Source: Gemmatimonadota bacterium (lineage in GTDB: Bacteria > Gemmatimonadota > Gemmatimonadetes > Gemmatimonadales > GWC2-71-9). Taken from it: 46,496 bases of DNA. The notes under the pieces were generated by a model. That model saw only the letters and a list, made by a program, of their open reading frames with translations. It had not been told where the DNA came from and made no database searches. Location: assembly GCA_016199245.1 (NCBI GenBank), contig JACQHC010000108.1, positions 1-46,496 of the forward strand, given 5' to 3'. Below, piece by piece: positions 1-7,311 of the stretch. Position 1 is the first letter of the stretch, and each line of letters starts with the position of its first letter. The translations under genes and the position numbers were made by a program.

Positions 1-300
1 AATCCCAAGGCGCCGCCGGGGTCCATCGAGCGGCAGACGGAGCTGGCGCTCGCCAACGTCGCGGCCATTCTGGAGGCGGCAGGCAGCGGCCTGGATCGCG
101 TCCTCCAGATGACGATTTACGTGTCCGACATCGAGTTGTGGGGCGCCGTGAACGCGGTGTACGCCCGCGTTATGGGCCAGCACCGGCCTGCGCGGGCAGT
201 GGTGCCGGTGAAAGACCTGCATTACGGGTATCAGATCGAGGTTCAAGCGATAGCGGTGACAGGCCGCCCGAAAACAAGGCGTATCAGAGGTGAGAAGTGA
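1..300 (+). CDS. RidA/YjgF-family protein, 3' part only
   Basis: The reading frame is open from base 1 to the TGA at 298-300, so the start lies outside the window and 99 codons are visible. The visible part resembles the C-terminal two-thirds of RidA/YjgF/UK114 proteins: a helix with QTELALANVAAILEAAG, then VLQMTIYVSDIELW, then HRPARAVVPVKDLHYGYQIEVQAIA, which matches the family pattern of R-A-x-x-x-V followed by a final EIEAIA strand. RidA proteins hydrolyse reactive enamine/imine intermediates and act as cytoplasmic trimers. The last codons run into a purine-rich stretch (288-334) that also carries the ribosome binding site of the next gene. The family is fairly sure; the substrate cannot be read from this fragment. 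Confidence 0.82.
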   Translation, partial: NPKAPPGSIERQTELALANVAAILEAAGSGLDRVLQMTIYVSDIELWGAVNAVYARVMGQHRPARAVVPVKDLHYGYQIEVQAIAVTGRPKTRRIRGEK

Positions 301-334
301 GAGGCGGAAGGTCAGAAAGGGGAGAGGTGAGAGC
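288..334 (+). repeat. Purine-rich degenerate tandem tract before the amidohydrolase
   Basis: About 47 bases are almost all A and G, built from imperfect copies of a GGTGAGA/GTGAGAG-like unit. The tract overlaps the last codons of the RidA-like gene and supplies the ribosome binding site (GGGGAGAGGTG) just before the ATG at 335. It looks like one arm of the tandem-unit hairpins found elsewhere in the window, but I see no pyrimidine-rich partner arm nearby. Confidence 0.45.
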
Positions 335-1969
335 ATGATAGCCAACTGGATTCCGCGGGTCGCGTTGCTCGGCGGCGTTGTGCTGAGCGCCGTGCAGGAG
401 TTGCCCGCTCAGGCGGTTCTGCGGCCCCTGGCTGGCGATTCCGTGCTGCCCATCGGGACCGTGAAGGGCGAGCGCGCCAACCGGATCGTCATTCGCGGCG
501 CCACGATCCTGAGCGGGCGGGGCACGCCCAACTCGCCCCGCGCCATGCCGCCCGAGGGTCCCGTGGACGTGGTGATCGAAGGCAACACCATCGTGGACAT
601 GGTGCTCATGGACCCGGTCAACCTGGCTGGTGCGGGGCGCAACTTCCAGCGTCCCACCGGCGACCGGATCATCGACGCCACGGGCATGTTCCTCATGCCG
701 GGCCTGGTGGAGATGCATGCGCACCTGCCGCGCAATGGCGGCGACCTCGGCGCGCAGGCCCTGGAGTACAGCTACCGCCTGTACCTCGGCCACGGTGTGA
801 CGACCATCCGCGACGCCGGAACAGGCGCCGGGCTCAAGACGATGACGGAGCAACGGCGCCTGAGCGGCGTCAACCAGATCGTGGCACCGAGACTGGTGCT
901 GTGTCAGCGCTGGCCACTTCCGTTGAGGGAATGGGACGAAGGCAACACGCCGGAAAAAGCCCGCGTCATGGTCCGGTCGTTCAAGGAGCAGGGCGCCGAC
1001 TGCGTGAAGGTCAGTAAGAGTCCCGGCCACTACCCGGATGTGCTTGAAGCCATCGCCGCGGAAGCGAAAACGCTCGGCATGTTCGTGATGGTGGACCTCA
1101 AAGTGTCCGAGACGGACGCCGTGGTCGCGTCGAACGCCGGTGTGCGGAGCATCGAGCACTGGTACGGGGTCCCGGACGCGGCGCTCATGGGGACGCAGAG
1201 CTTTCCGGCGGACTACAACTATTGGGACGAGTTGGATCGGTTCCGCTGGGCTGGGCGCTTGTGGCAGGAAGCCGATCAGTATCCCGAGCGGCTGAGCAAG
1301 GTCATTGACCTCATGATCGCGAACGGCACGAACTGGAACGTCACGTTTGTGCCGTACGAAAAGAACCGGGACGTGGCGCGCGGAGTGACGCAGCCGTGGC
1401 GCGAGACCCTGGTTCACCCGGTGATGGTCGAGGCCGGACCGGACTCCACCGTGCACGGGTCCTACCACCGGGAATGGAAGACCTCTGACGAGATCGCGTG
1501 GAAGAGGAACTTCCAGATCTGGATGCGGTGGGCCCTGGAGTTCCATCGGCGCGGCGGCATGCTCACTGCCGGCAGCGATGAGGGCGAGGTCGGTGGCATC
1601 CAGATGATCCGCGAGCTGGAGCTGCTCCAGGAGGCCGGCATCCACCCGATCGACGTGATCAAGGTGGCCACCACGAACGCCGCGCATGTGTTGGGCTGGG
1701 ACCGCCACTGCGGCGTACGCGTGGGATGCGTGGCGGACCTGGCCGTCGTGAATGGGAACCCGATCGACAACTTCAAGGTGTTGTACGGCCGTGGCTACGG
1801 CTTCGCCGGCATCGTACCGCGCGACGAGCGCCCGCGACACGGCGGCGTGACGTGGACGATCAAGGACGGCGTGGTGTACGACGCTCAGGCGCTGTTGCGC
1901 GAGGCCGAATGGTACGTGGCGCAGGAGAAGCGGCGGGTGGAGCGGATGGCGTCGAACGGGGAGAAATGA
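335..1969 (+). CDS. Exported amidohydrolase (imidazolonepropionase-like)
   Basis: A 544-residue metal-dependent hydrolase of the amidohydrolase superfamily. The ATG at 335 is chosen over an upstream ATG at 290 because it follows a GGGGAGAGG site and opens a signal peptide (MIANWIPRVALLGGVVLSAV, cleavage after LPAQA). Visible motifs are the entry strand with HxH (GLVEMHAHLPR), a candidate carbamylated lysine (DCVKVSK), a metal His in RSIEHWYG and the final Asp in TAGSDEGEVGG. The end of the chain has the usual ALGWDRHCGVRVGCVADLAVVNGNP beta-sandwich segment split around the barrel. Relatives in this group hydrolyse cyclic amides or peptides such as Xaa-Pro and hydantoin-like substrates; the substrate here is unknown. 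It is followed by a long hairpin (1975-2060) and an alpha/beta hydrolase. Confidence 0.85.
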   Translation: MIANWIPRVALLGGVVLSAVQELPAQAVLRPLAGDSVLPIGTVKGERANRIVIRGATILSGRGTPNSPRAMPPEGPVDVVIEGNTIVDMVLMDPVNLAGAGRNFQRPTGDRIIDATGMFLMPGLVEMHAHLPRNGGDLGAQALEYSYRLYLGHGVTTIRDAGTGAGLKTMTEQRRLSGVNQIVAPRLVLCQRWPLPLREWDEGNTPEKARVMVRSFKEQGADCVKVSKSPGHYPDVLEAIAAEAKTLGMFVMVDLKVSETDAVVASNAGVRSIEHWYGVPDAALMGTQSFPADYNYWDELDRFRWAGRLWQEADQYPERLSKVIDLMIANGTNWNVTFVPYEKNRDVARGVTQPWRETLVHPVMVEAGPDSTVHGSYHREWKTSDEIAWKRNFQIWMRWALEFHRRGGMLTAGSDEGEVGGIQMIRELELLQEAGIHPIDVIKVATTNAAHVLGWDRHCGVRVGCVADLAVVNGNPIDNFKVLYGRGYGFAGIVPRDERPRHGGVTWTIKDGVVYDAQALLREAEWYVAQEKRRVERMASNGEK

Positions 1970-1974
1970 GGGGA

Positions 1975-2060
1975 GGCAGCGGCATGAGCGGCATAAGCGG
2001 CATAGGTGGCAAGTCGGCGACACCCCTGCCGCCGACGCCGCTCATGCCGCTTCTGCCGCC
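1975..2060. repeat. Tandem-unit long hairpin, copy A
   Basis: The left arm (1975-2013) is four imperfect copies of a GGCATNAGC unit. The right arm (2026-2060) is the reverse complement in the same style. The best paired core is 14 of 14 bases, 1979-1992 with 2037-2050, and pairing continues imperfectly on both sides. It fills the whole gap between the amidohydrolase stop and the next ATG at 2061. It may act as a terminator or mRNA-stability element, or may be a mobile or slippage-derived repeat. Copies B, C and D share the architecture but not the unit sequence. Confidence 0.7.
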
Positions 2061-2741
2061 ATGACCTTTCCCGTCGCCCTGATCGTCGAAGTCCCCTCCG
2101 CGGGCCGAGTCTCCGCCTTACTCCTCAACCCCCCCTCCGCCCGCCTGCTCTACGTTCTCGCGCACGGCGCAGGAGCGGGCATGCGGCATCCGTTTCTCGA
2201 AGGCATTGCCGAGGCGCTCGCGGCTCGTGATGTCGCGACGTTTCGATACCAGTTTCCCTACATGGAGGCGAAGCGCCGCTCGCCGGATCGTCCGGACGTG
2301 GCCCAGGCAACCGTGCGTGCCGCCGTGGAGGCCGCGCGGGAGGCCGCTCCGGATCTGCCGCTCATTGCCGGGGGAAAGTCGTTCGGCGGCCGGATGACGT
2401 CACAGGCCGCGGCCGCAGCTTCGCTCTCCGGTGTGCGAGGTATCGCGTTCCTCGGGTTCCCCCTCCATCCGCCGAAGCGGCCGGGCACCGCGCGTTCAGA
2501 GCACCTAGACAGGGTCTCCGTTCCGATGTTGTTCCTTCAGGGGTCGCGGGACGATCTGGCTGACCGGACACTGATGCAGGAGGTCACGCAGCGGCTGGGA
2601 TCCCGAGCGACGCTGCACGTGGTGGAGGGCGCGGATCACTCCTTCAAGCTTCCCAAGGCAGCGGGCCGCAGCGGCCCTGCGGCGTGGGACGAGCTTGCCG
2701 GTGTGATCGCACGCTGGGCAGGCGGACTGGTTTCCTCCTAG
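2061..2741 (+). CDS. Alpha/beta-hydrolase family protein (dienelactone hydrolase/Tex30-like)
   Basis: A 226-residue single-domain cytoplasmic alpha/beta hydrolase without a signal peptide. Near the N-terminus is an AHGAGAGMRHPF oxyanion-loop segment. The nucleophile elbow is GGKSFGGRM (Ser in G-K-S-F-G), the acid follows LFLQGSRDDLAD, and the catalytic His is in VVEGADHSFK. This order and the short length fit the KANL3/Tex30-like group of predicted hydrolases, whose substrates are mostly unknown. No Shine-Dalgarno sequence is visible: the right arm of hairpin A runs up to the ATG. The gene ends tail-to-tail with the kinase on the other strand, the two TAG stops sharing the palindrome CTAG at 2738-2741. 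Confidence 0.82.
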   Translation: MTFPVALIVEVPSAGRVSALLLNPPSARLLYVLAHGAGAGMRHPFLEGIAEALAARDVATFRYQFPYMEAKRRSPDRPDVAQATVRAAVEAAREAAPDLPLIAGGKSFGGRMTSQAAAAASLSGVRGIAFLGFPLHPPKRPGTARSEHLDRVSVPMLFLQGSRDDLADRTLMQEVTQRLGSRATLHVVEGADHSFKLPKAAGRSGPAAWDELAGVIARWAGGLVSS

Positions 2742-5110
2742 CGGGTGTGGACTTTGTGGAGGACGCTCAGCAGCTGGCTCAGCTCGAACGGTTTCGTCAC
2801 GAGCTCGGCCCCGAAAGACCCAATTGTGCGCGCAACGTCGGGCGTGACGTGGCCGGTGATCACCACCACGGGCACGCTGGCCAACCGCGCGTCGCCTCTC
2901 AGGGTCCGGAGAATCTCCTCTCCGCCCGGTCCGGGCGTATGCCAGTCCATGAGGATGATGTCCGGCCGCCGGCGCCCGGCGAGCGCGACCCCTTCGTCGC
3001 CGCGCGCGGCCGCGATACAGGCGTACCTGGTGCGCCGCAGGGCACGCGTCACGGCGCTGCGGAGCGCCGGGTCGTCCTCGATGAGCAGAGTCACCGTCCG
3101 GCGCGGGAGCGCCGCGATACGCGCGGCCTCCGCCAGCAGCGCGTCGGGATCGCCGAGTACCCAGCCGTCCGCGCCGGCGTCGTCGGCGGTCGTGGCGTCG
3201 CCAGCGGGCCCGACGAGCAGGAGTGGCAGGTCGGCGTGCTCGGGGACCTGTCGCACCTGCTGCACGAACTCGAGTCCGTGCATGTCGGCCAGTTCCGTCG
3301 CGACGACGACGAGGTGGACCGGCTCACCCGCCAGCAGCGAGAGTGCGTCGGCCCCCTGTGCCGCCTGCTCGACCTGCCAGCCACCCGCCTCGAACGCCAT
3401 GCGCCAGAGCTGGTGCCGGTCGGCTTCCCGCTCGACGAGGAGCAGGCGGCGGCCCGCGGGCGGGCCAGCCTCGGTTCGCGCCGCGGTCTCGCCGCGCGTG
3501 ACCAGCTTGAGCCGTACGTAGAACCGGGATCCTTGGCCTTCCGTGCTCGCGGCCCACAATTCCCCGCCCAGATGCCGCACGATGGTGCGGCTGATGGTGA
3601 GGCCGAGCCCGGCGCCCCCGTGGGCCCGCGTCGCCGCTGGTTCCAGCTGATGGAACCGCTCGAAGATCCGCTCCAGCTCCGCGGCAGGGATGCCCGGGCC
3701 CTGGTCGGATACCTCCACCAGCGCCGCGTCATCTTCTCGCCACCACCTGAGGCCGACGGGCGCATCCGTGGGAGAGAACTTGATGGCGTTGGACAGCAGG
3801 TTGATGAACACCTGCTCCAGGCGGTCGGGGTCCGCCACGACGTAGATCGTGGGCGGCGACTCCGCAAGCTCCAGGCGCACGCCGCGCCCATCGGCGAACG
3901 CGCGGACCGCATTGATGGCGCGATCGGCGGTTTCGGCGAGCGACACGGGCATCATGCGCGCTACCAGCCGGCCGCTCTCGATGCGTGACAGATCGAGCAG
4001 GTCGTCCACCAGGCGGATCAGGCGATCGAGGTTCCGCAGGGCGATGTCGAGCAGGCCGGCCATCTGATCGGCGACGGCCCCGGCCACGCCCTGCTTGATC
4101 AGGGCAAGTGACGTCTTGACCGACGTGAGCGGCGTGCGGAGCTCGTGACTCACGATCGAGACGAACTCGCTCTTGGCCGCTTCCGCTTCCGCTTCCCGGG
4201 TCACGTCCCGAAACAGCACGAGGTGTCCCAGGGCCTCTCCGTCGCTCCCGAGGACCGGGGCGACGGTCCGCTGGCAGGTGATGCGCGTGGGAAACAGGAA
4301 CTCCACGCGATCCCGGAGCGTCGCGGCGCCGCGTTCCAGCGCCGCCCGTTGCGGCTCGAGCATCGCGGGGGACGCCAGCGCGCCCGCCAGAATGCGGTAC
4401 ACCTGTTCTACGGCGGCCCCTGCCAGCACTTCCCGGGGCAGGCCGAGCAGGCGGGCCATCGCGCCGTTGGCGTGCTCCACCGTGCCACCACTGACCATCA
4501 GGACGGCCGCGTCGCTGGCGTCGATCAGCGCGGCCAGGCGCGTGCGCTCCAGCACCGCCCGCGCCTTCTCCTCGGCCAATCGCTCACGCTGGTGTTCGAC
4601 CGTGGCGAACAGCTTGGAGTGTCGCAGAGACGATTCGATCTGCTGTCCCAGGAGCTCGGCGAAGTCGAGATCGTCGGCGCTGTAGTGTCCCGGAGCCGGC
4701 CGGCCCAGGTCCAGCGTCCCGATGACCACGCCCTCTACGCGCAACGGAACGATGATGACGGACACGCTCTGCTCGCCAACCGCGCGAAGGTCGTCCGTGG
4801 CCTCGAGTTGATCGACGCATACGGCGCGGCCGCTCTGAATGACCTGGCCCGGCAACCCATGATCCAGCGGGAACTCCGCCTGCTGCTCGATGAACCCACC
4901 GCGCTCGCCGTCATACAGCGTGTGGAGGTAGTAGCGCCTGCGGTCCTCCGATACGAGCAGGACACTGGCCCGCCGGAACGGCAGCACGCGACTCAGTTTG
5001 AGTATCGCGCTCTGAAAGATCTCCCGGAGGTTGTAGGTGGTGTTGATGAGCGAGGCCAGCTCACCCACCACCATGAGGCGTTCGGCGGCGGCGCCGGACC
5101 GTTCAGTCAC
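2738..5110 (-). CDS. Hybrid sensor histidine kinase: GAF-PAS-HisKA-HATPase-pseudoREC-REC
   Basis: A 790-residue soluble hybrid kinase. A GAF domain lies at about 10-165, followed by a short coiled linker, a PAS-like domain (about 190-305), HisKA with the phospho-acceptor His322 in SIVSHELRTPL, and an HATPase_c domain with N box (FINLLSNAIKFSP), G1 (VEVSDQGPGIP) and G2 (HGGAGLGLTISR). Two receiver folds follow. The first (about 554-665) has lost the acidic pair, the phospho-Asp (VVVATELADMHG) and the Lys, so it is a pseudoreceiver. The second (about 672-790) keeps the acidic pair, Asp722 and Lys773. There are no membrane segments, so it senses a cytoplasmic signal. The GTG start has a good GGAGG site 8 bases upstream. 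It lies 39 bases downstream of a lone receiver gene and next to the GGDEF/glycosyltransferase unit it probably controls. Confidence 0.9.
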   Translation of the reverse strand: MTERSGAAAERLMVVGELASLINTTYNLREIFQSAILKLSRVLPFRRASVLLVSEDRRRYYLHTLYDGERGGFIEQQAEFPLDHGLPGQVIQSGRAVCVDQLEATDDLRAVGEQSVSVIIVPLRVEGVVIGTLDLGRPAPGHYSADDLDFAELLGQQIESSLRHSKLFATVEHQRERLAEEKARAVLERTRLAALIDASDAAVLMVSGGTVEHANGAMARLLGLPREVLAGAAVEQVYRILAGALASPAMLEPQRAALERGAATLRDRVEFLFPTRITCQRTVAPVLGSDGEALGHLVLFRDVTREAEAEAAKSEFVSIVSHELRTPLTSVKTSLALIKQGVAGAVADQMAGLLDIALRNLDRLIRLVDDLLDLSRIESGRLVARMMPVSLAETADRAINAVRAFADGRGVRLELAESPPTIYVVADPDRLEQVFINLLSNAIKFSPTDAPVGLRWWREDDAALVEVSDQGPGIPAAELERIFERFHQLEPAATRAHGGAGLGLTISRTIVRHLGGELWAASTEGQGSRFYVRLKLVTRGETAARTEAGPPAGRRLLLVEREADRHQLWRMAFEAGGWQVEQAAQGADALSLLAGEPVHLVVVATELADMHGLEFVQQVRQVPEHADLPLLLVGPAGDATTADDAGADGWVLGDPDALLAEAARIAALPRRTVTLLIEDDPALRSAVTRALRRTRYACIAAARGDEGVALAGRRRPDIILMDWHTPGPGGEEILRTLRGDARLASVPVVVITGHVTPDVARTIGSFGAELVTKPFELSQLLSVLHKVHTR

Positions 5111-5149
5111 GCCCCCGACCTCCGAGGTGCACCGCTGTCATGAGTGAAG

Positions 5150-5533
5150 TCATGAGCCCGCAGGGCGGTACAGCTCGCGAATGCGGGAGGCGAGCTGGGC
5201 CGGATCGAATGGTTTCGAGATCGCGCCGAGCGCGCCGGCGGCGCGCGCGTGGTCATCCCCGGTCTGCTGGCGCGCAGTCAGGAAAATGACGGGGGTGGCC
5301 GTCGTGGCCCGATCCTCCTTGAGCCGACGGCACACCTCGTAGCCGTCCATCCCCGGCATCATCACATCCACGATGACCAGGTCGGGCCGCAGCGTGCGCA
5401 CGGCCTCGATCCCGGACGCGCCATCCGGAAAGGCCGCCACGTCCCATGCCGCGGCGGTCCGGAGTGTGAGGGTGATCAACATCCGCAGGTCGGCGTCGTC
5501 GTCAATCAGCACGACGCGAAAGGGCTCAGACAA
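5150..5533 (-). CDS. Single-domain response regulator (CheY-like)
   Basis: A lone receiver domain of about 127 residues with no output domain. The acidic pair (VLIDDDADL), the phospho-Asp (LVIVDVMMPGMDG), the switch Thr (VIFLTARQ) and the Lys (GAISKPFDP) are all present, so it should be phosphorylatable. I prefer the TTG at 5533 because a CGGGAG site sits 6 bases upstream; an in-frame GTG at 5557 would add eight residues. It is probably co-transcribed with the hybrid kinase and diverges from the Hpt-REC-GGDEF-REC gene. A role as the shuttle between the kinase and the Hpt domain is inference from order and domain content. Confidence 0.87.
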   Translation of the reverse strand: MSEPFRVVLIDDDADLRMLITLTLRTAAAWDVAAFPDGASGIEAVRTLRPDLVIVDVMMPGMDGYEVCRRLKEDRATTATPVIFLTARQQTGDDHARAAGALGAISKPFDPAQLASRIRELYRPAGS

Positions 5534-5662
5534 TGAGGACTCCCGCACGAGCAGCACGCGCGTGCATGGTGAGCGGCCCCCCCGCCGCCGCGGCGGCGCG
5601 GTGCCGGGTGGCGTGGAGAATACCTCCGGACGAGCGCGGAGGAAACCTTCGCGGTGGAGCGT

Positions 5663-5691
5663 TTGAGTACCGCCCGGTATCTTGGTTTACC
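5663..5691 (+). promoter_or_regulatory. Possible promoter with palindromic operator for the GGDEF unit
   Basis: The divergent gap 5534-5771 has no gene. On the plus strand TTGAGT (5663-5668) and TTTACC (5686-5691) are spaced by 17 bases, a weak sigma-70-like pair. The spacer holds the palindrome TACCGCCCGGTA (5668-5679), an operator-like position. Nearby are a GCCGCCGCGGCGGC palindrome and a CCTCCG/CGGAGG hairpin. The -10 box is poor, so this is only a candidate. Confidence 0.28.
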
Positions 5692-5771
5692 CGCGCTTCC
5701 GTCACCCGCGCGGCGGGTCCGGGGCTGCGTGTGGCGGTGACCCTTTCCATCAGCATCGGGCGGCCGGGGGC

Positions 5772-7277
5772 ATGACGGACCTGCGGAACTGGTATCTCGA
5801 ACGTCTGTGGACCTGGGTCCGATCGCTGGAGAGCGCTCGAGCGGCATGGCTCGGTGGCGATCCCGCGGCCGTCGCCGATATCCGCCGCATCGCTCACTCG
5901 CTTCGCGGGTCGGGCGCCTCGTTCGGGTTCCCCGACATCACGGCGACGGCAGCCGCCCTCGAAGAGGCCGAGTCGCCTGACCTGGCGGCGCGGACGGACA
6001 CGCTCCTCGGTACGCTGCGGGACGCGGCGGCGGGTCGGCAGGGCGCGGCGGCCCGGATCCTCTTGATCGCCGGTGATACGGAGACGGCCGATGCCGCCCG
6101 AGCGGCCGGCGAACGCCTGGGCCGGGACCTCGTCGCCGTTCCATCCGGGGCCGGGTGCGCTCAGGCAGTGGAAGAAGCGCACGGGGACCTGATCGTATTG
6201 GATTTGGTGCTGCCCGGCGGCGACGGGCGCACACTGCTGGCCGGCTTCCGCGACCATCCCGAACTGGCGTCACTTCCGGTAATCGTGGTCGCGCCGCGGC
6301 TGGGGGATGCACCGCGGCGGGAATGCCTGGCCCTGGGCGCCGACGACTACCTCGAGAAACCGGTTACACCGGACGTACTGGCCGGTGCTATCTCGGCCGC
6401 GCTGGTGCGCGCGGAGGGGCGCCGCGGCCAGGCCGACCGGGATCCCGTGACGGGCGTGTGGAACCGGGCCGCAATCGCGCAGTCGTTTCAGCGCCTGGCA
6501 GATGCCCGTCCGCTGACGCTGGCCATCCTCGATCTGGACGACCTCGAAGCGCTCAACGCCGCCCGCGGCTTCGAGGTCGGGAACGAGGTCATGCGCCGTG
6601 CGGCGACCGTGGTGCAGGGGACGCTGCGCGAGCACGACGTGATGGCCCGCCTGCGCGGGGATGAGTTCGCGATTCTGCTGCCACGAACGTCCGCCGCCGA
6701 GGCGGCGACCCTCCTGGAGCAGGCGCAGGCGCACCTGGCCCGGACGCCGGTCCTTGCGGCGCCGGAGTTCCACGTCGGGTTTTGCGCGGGCGTCGCGGCC
6801 GCCAAACCCGGTGCCTCGCTCGAGGACGCCACGACCGACGCCGAACGAGCCCTCTACTGGGCCAAGCGCCGCGGGCCGGGATCCGTGGTGTCCTCGGAGC
6901 AACGCGCGCCCGCCGCCGCGCGCACCGTCGTCCTCGCCGAGGACGACCCGGTGACGGCCACGCTGGTCAAACATCGGCTGCAGCGCGAAGGATTCGAGGT
7001 CCGCCACTTCCAGGATGGGACCAGCGCGCTCGCCGCCGCGGACGATGACGTGGCACTGTTCATACTGGACGTCAAGATGCCGGGGCTCGATGGGTTCACG
7101 CTCTTGCGCCAGCTGCGCGCCAACCCCCGCGCCGCCTCGGTGCCGGTGCTGATGCTCACGGCGATGGGGCGCGAGGAAGACATCGTGCGCGGGTTCGCGC
7201 TCGGCGCCAGCGACTACGTGACCAAGCCGTTCTCGCCGGCCGAGCTGCTGGCCCGCATCCGCCGGCTGCTCAAGTGA
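5772..7277 (+). CDS. Hpt-REC-GGDEF-REC signalling protein (possible diguanylate cyclase or c-di-GMP sensor)
   Basis: A 501-residue cytoplasmic protein; the ATG at 5772 is preceded by GGGGG and begins where recognisable domain sequence begins. An Hpt domain (about 10-85) carries His42 in HSLRGSGASFG. REC1 (about 94-215) has Asp144 and the Lys of LEKPV but a weak acidic pair. The GGDEF domain (about 220-375) reads RGDEF at 295-299, keeps the metal Asp in ILDLDD, and has the inhibitory RxxD site (R286 to D289) at the usual five-residue spacing. The residue corresponding to a guanine-contacting Asp in PleD is Asn (GFEVGNEV). REC2 (about 384-501) is complete, with Asp433 and Lys485. It leads the unit with the HEAT protein and glycosyltransferase. 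It could make c-di-GMP or only bind it. Confidence 0.88.
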   Translation: MTDLRNWYLERLWTWVRSLESARAAWLGGDPAAVADIRRIAHSLRGSGASFGFPDITATAAALEEAESPDLAARTDTLLGTLRDAAAGRQGAAARILLIAGDTETADAARAAGERLGRDLVAVPSGAGCAQAVEEAHGDLIVLDLVLPGGDGRTLLAGFRDHPELASLPVIVVAPRLGDAPRRECLALGADDYLEKPVTPDVLAGAISAALVRAEGRRGQADRDPVTGVWNRAAIAQSFQRLADARPLTLAILDLDDLEALNAARGFEVGNEVMRRAATVVQGTLREHDVMARLRGDEFAILLPRTSAAEAATLLEQAQAHLARTPVLAAPEFHVGFCAGVAAAKPGASLEDATTDAERALYWAKRRGPGSVVSSEQRAPAAARTVVLAEDDPVTATLVKHRLQREGFEVRHFQDGTSALAAADDDVALFILDVKMPGLDGFTLLRQLRANPRAASVPVLMLTAMGREEDIVRGFALGASDYVTKPFSPAELLARIRRLLK

Positions 7278-7311
7278 TCGCTGGTTCCCGAGCGCTGCGC
7301 CGCGGCGCCGC

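Noticed and set aside
284-2023. Open frame of 579 codons on the minus strand opposite the amidohydrolase
   Set aside because: It has no family motifs, is rich in His, Arg and Val as expected of the complement of GC-rich coding sequence, and begins in hairpin A. The plus-strand gene has a signal peptide, ribosome site and metal motifs.
1975-2060. CRISPR array or ordinary tandem repeat at the hairpin loci
   Set aside because: Units are 9-10 bases without spacers and are arranged as inverted arms; there are no cas genes.
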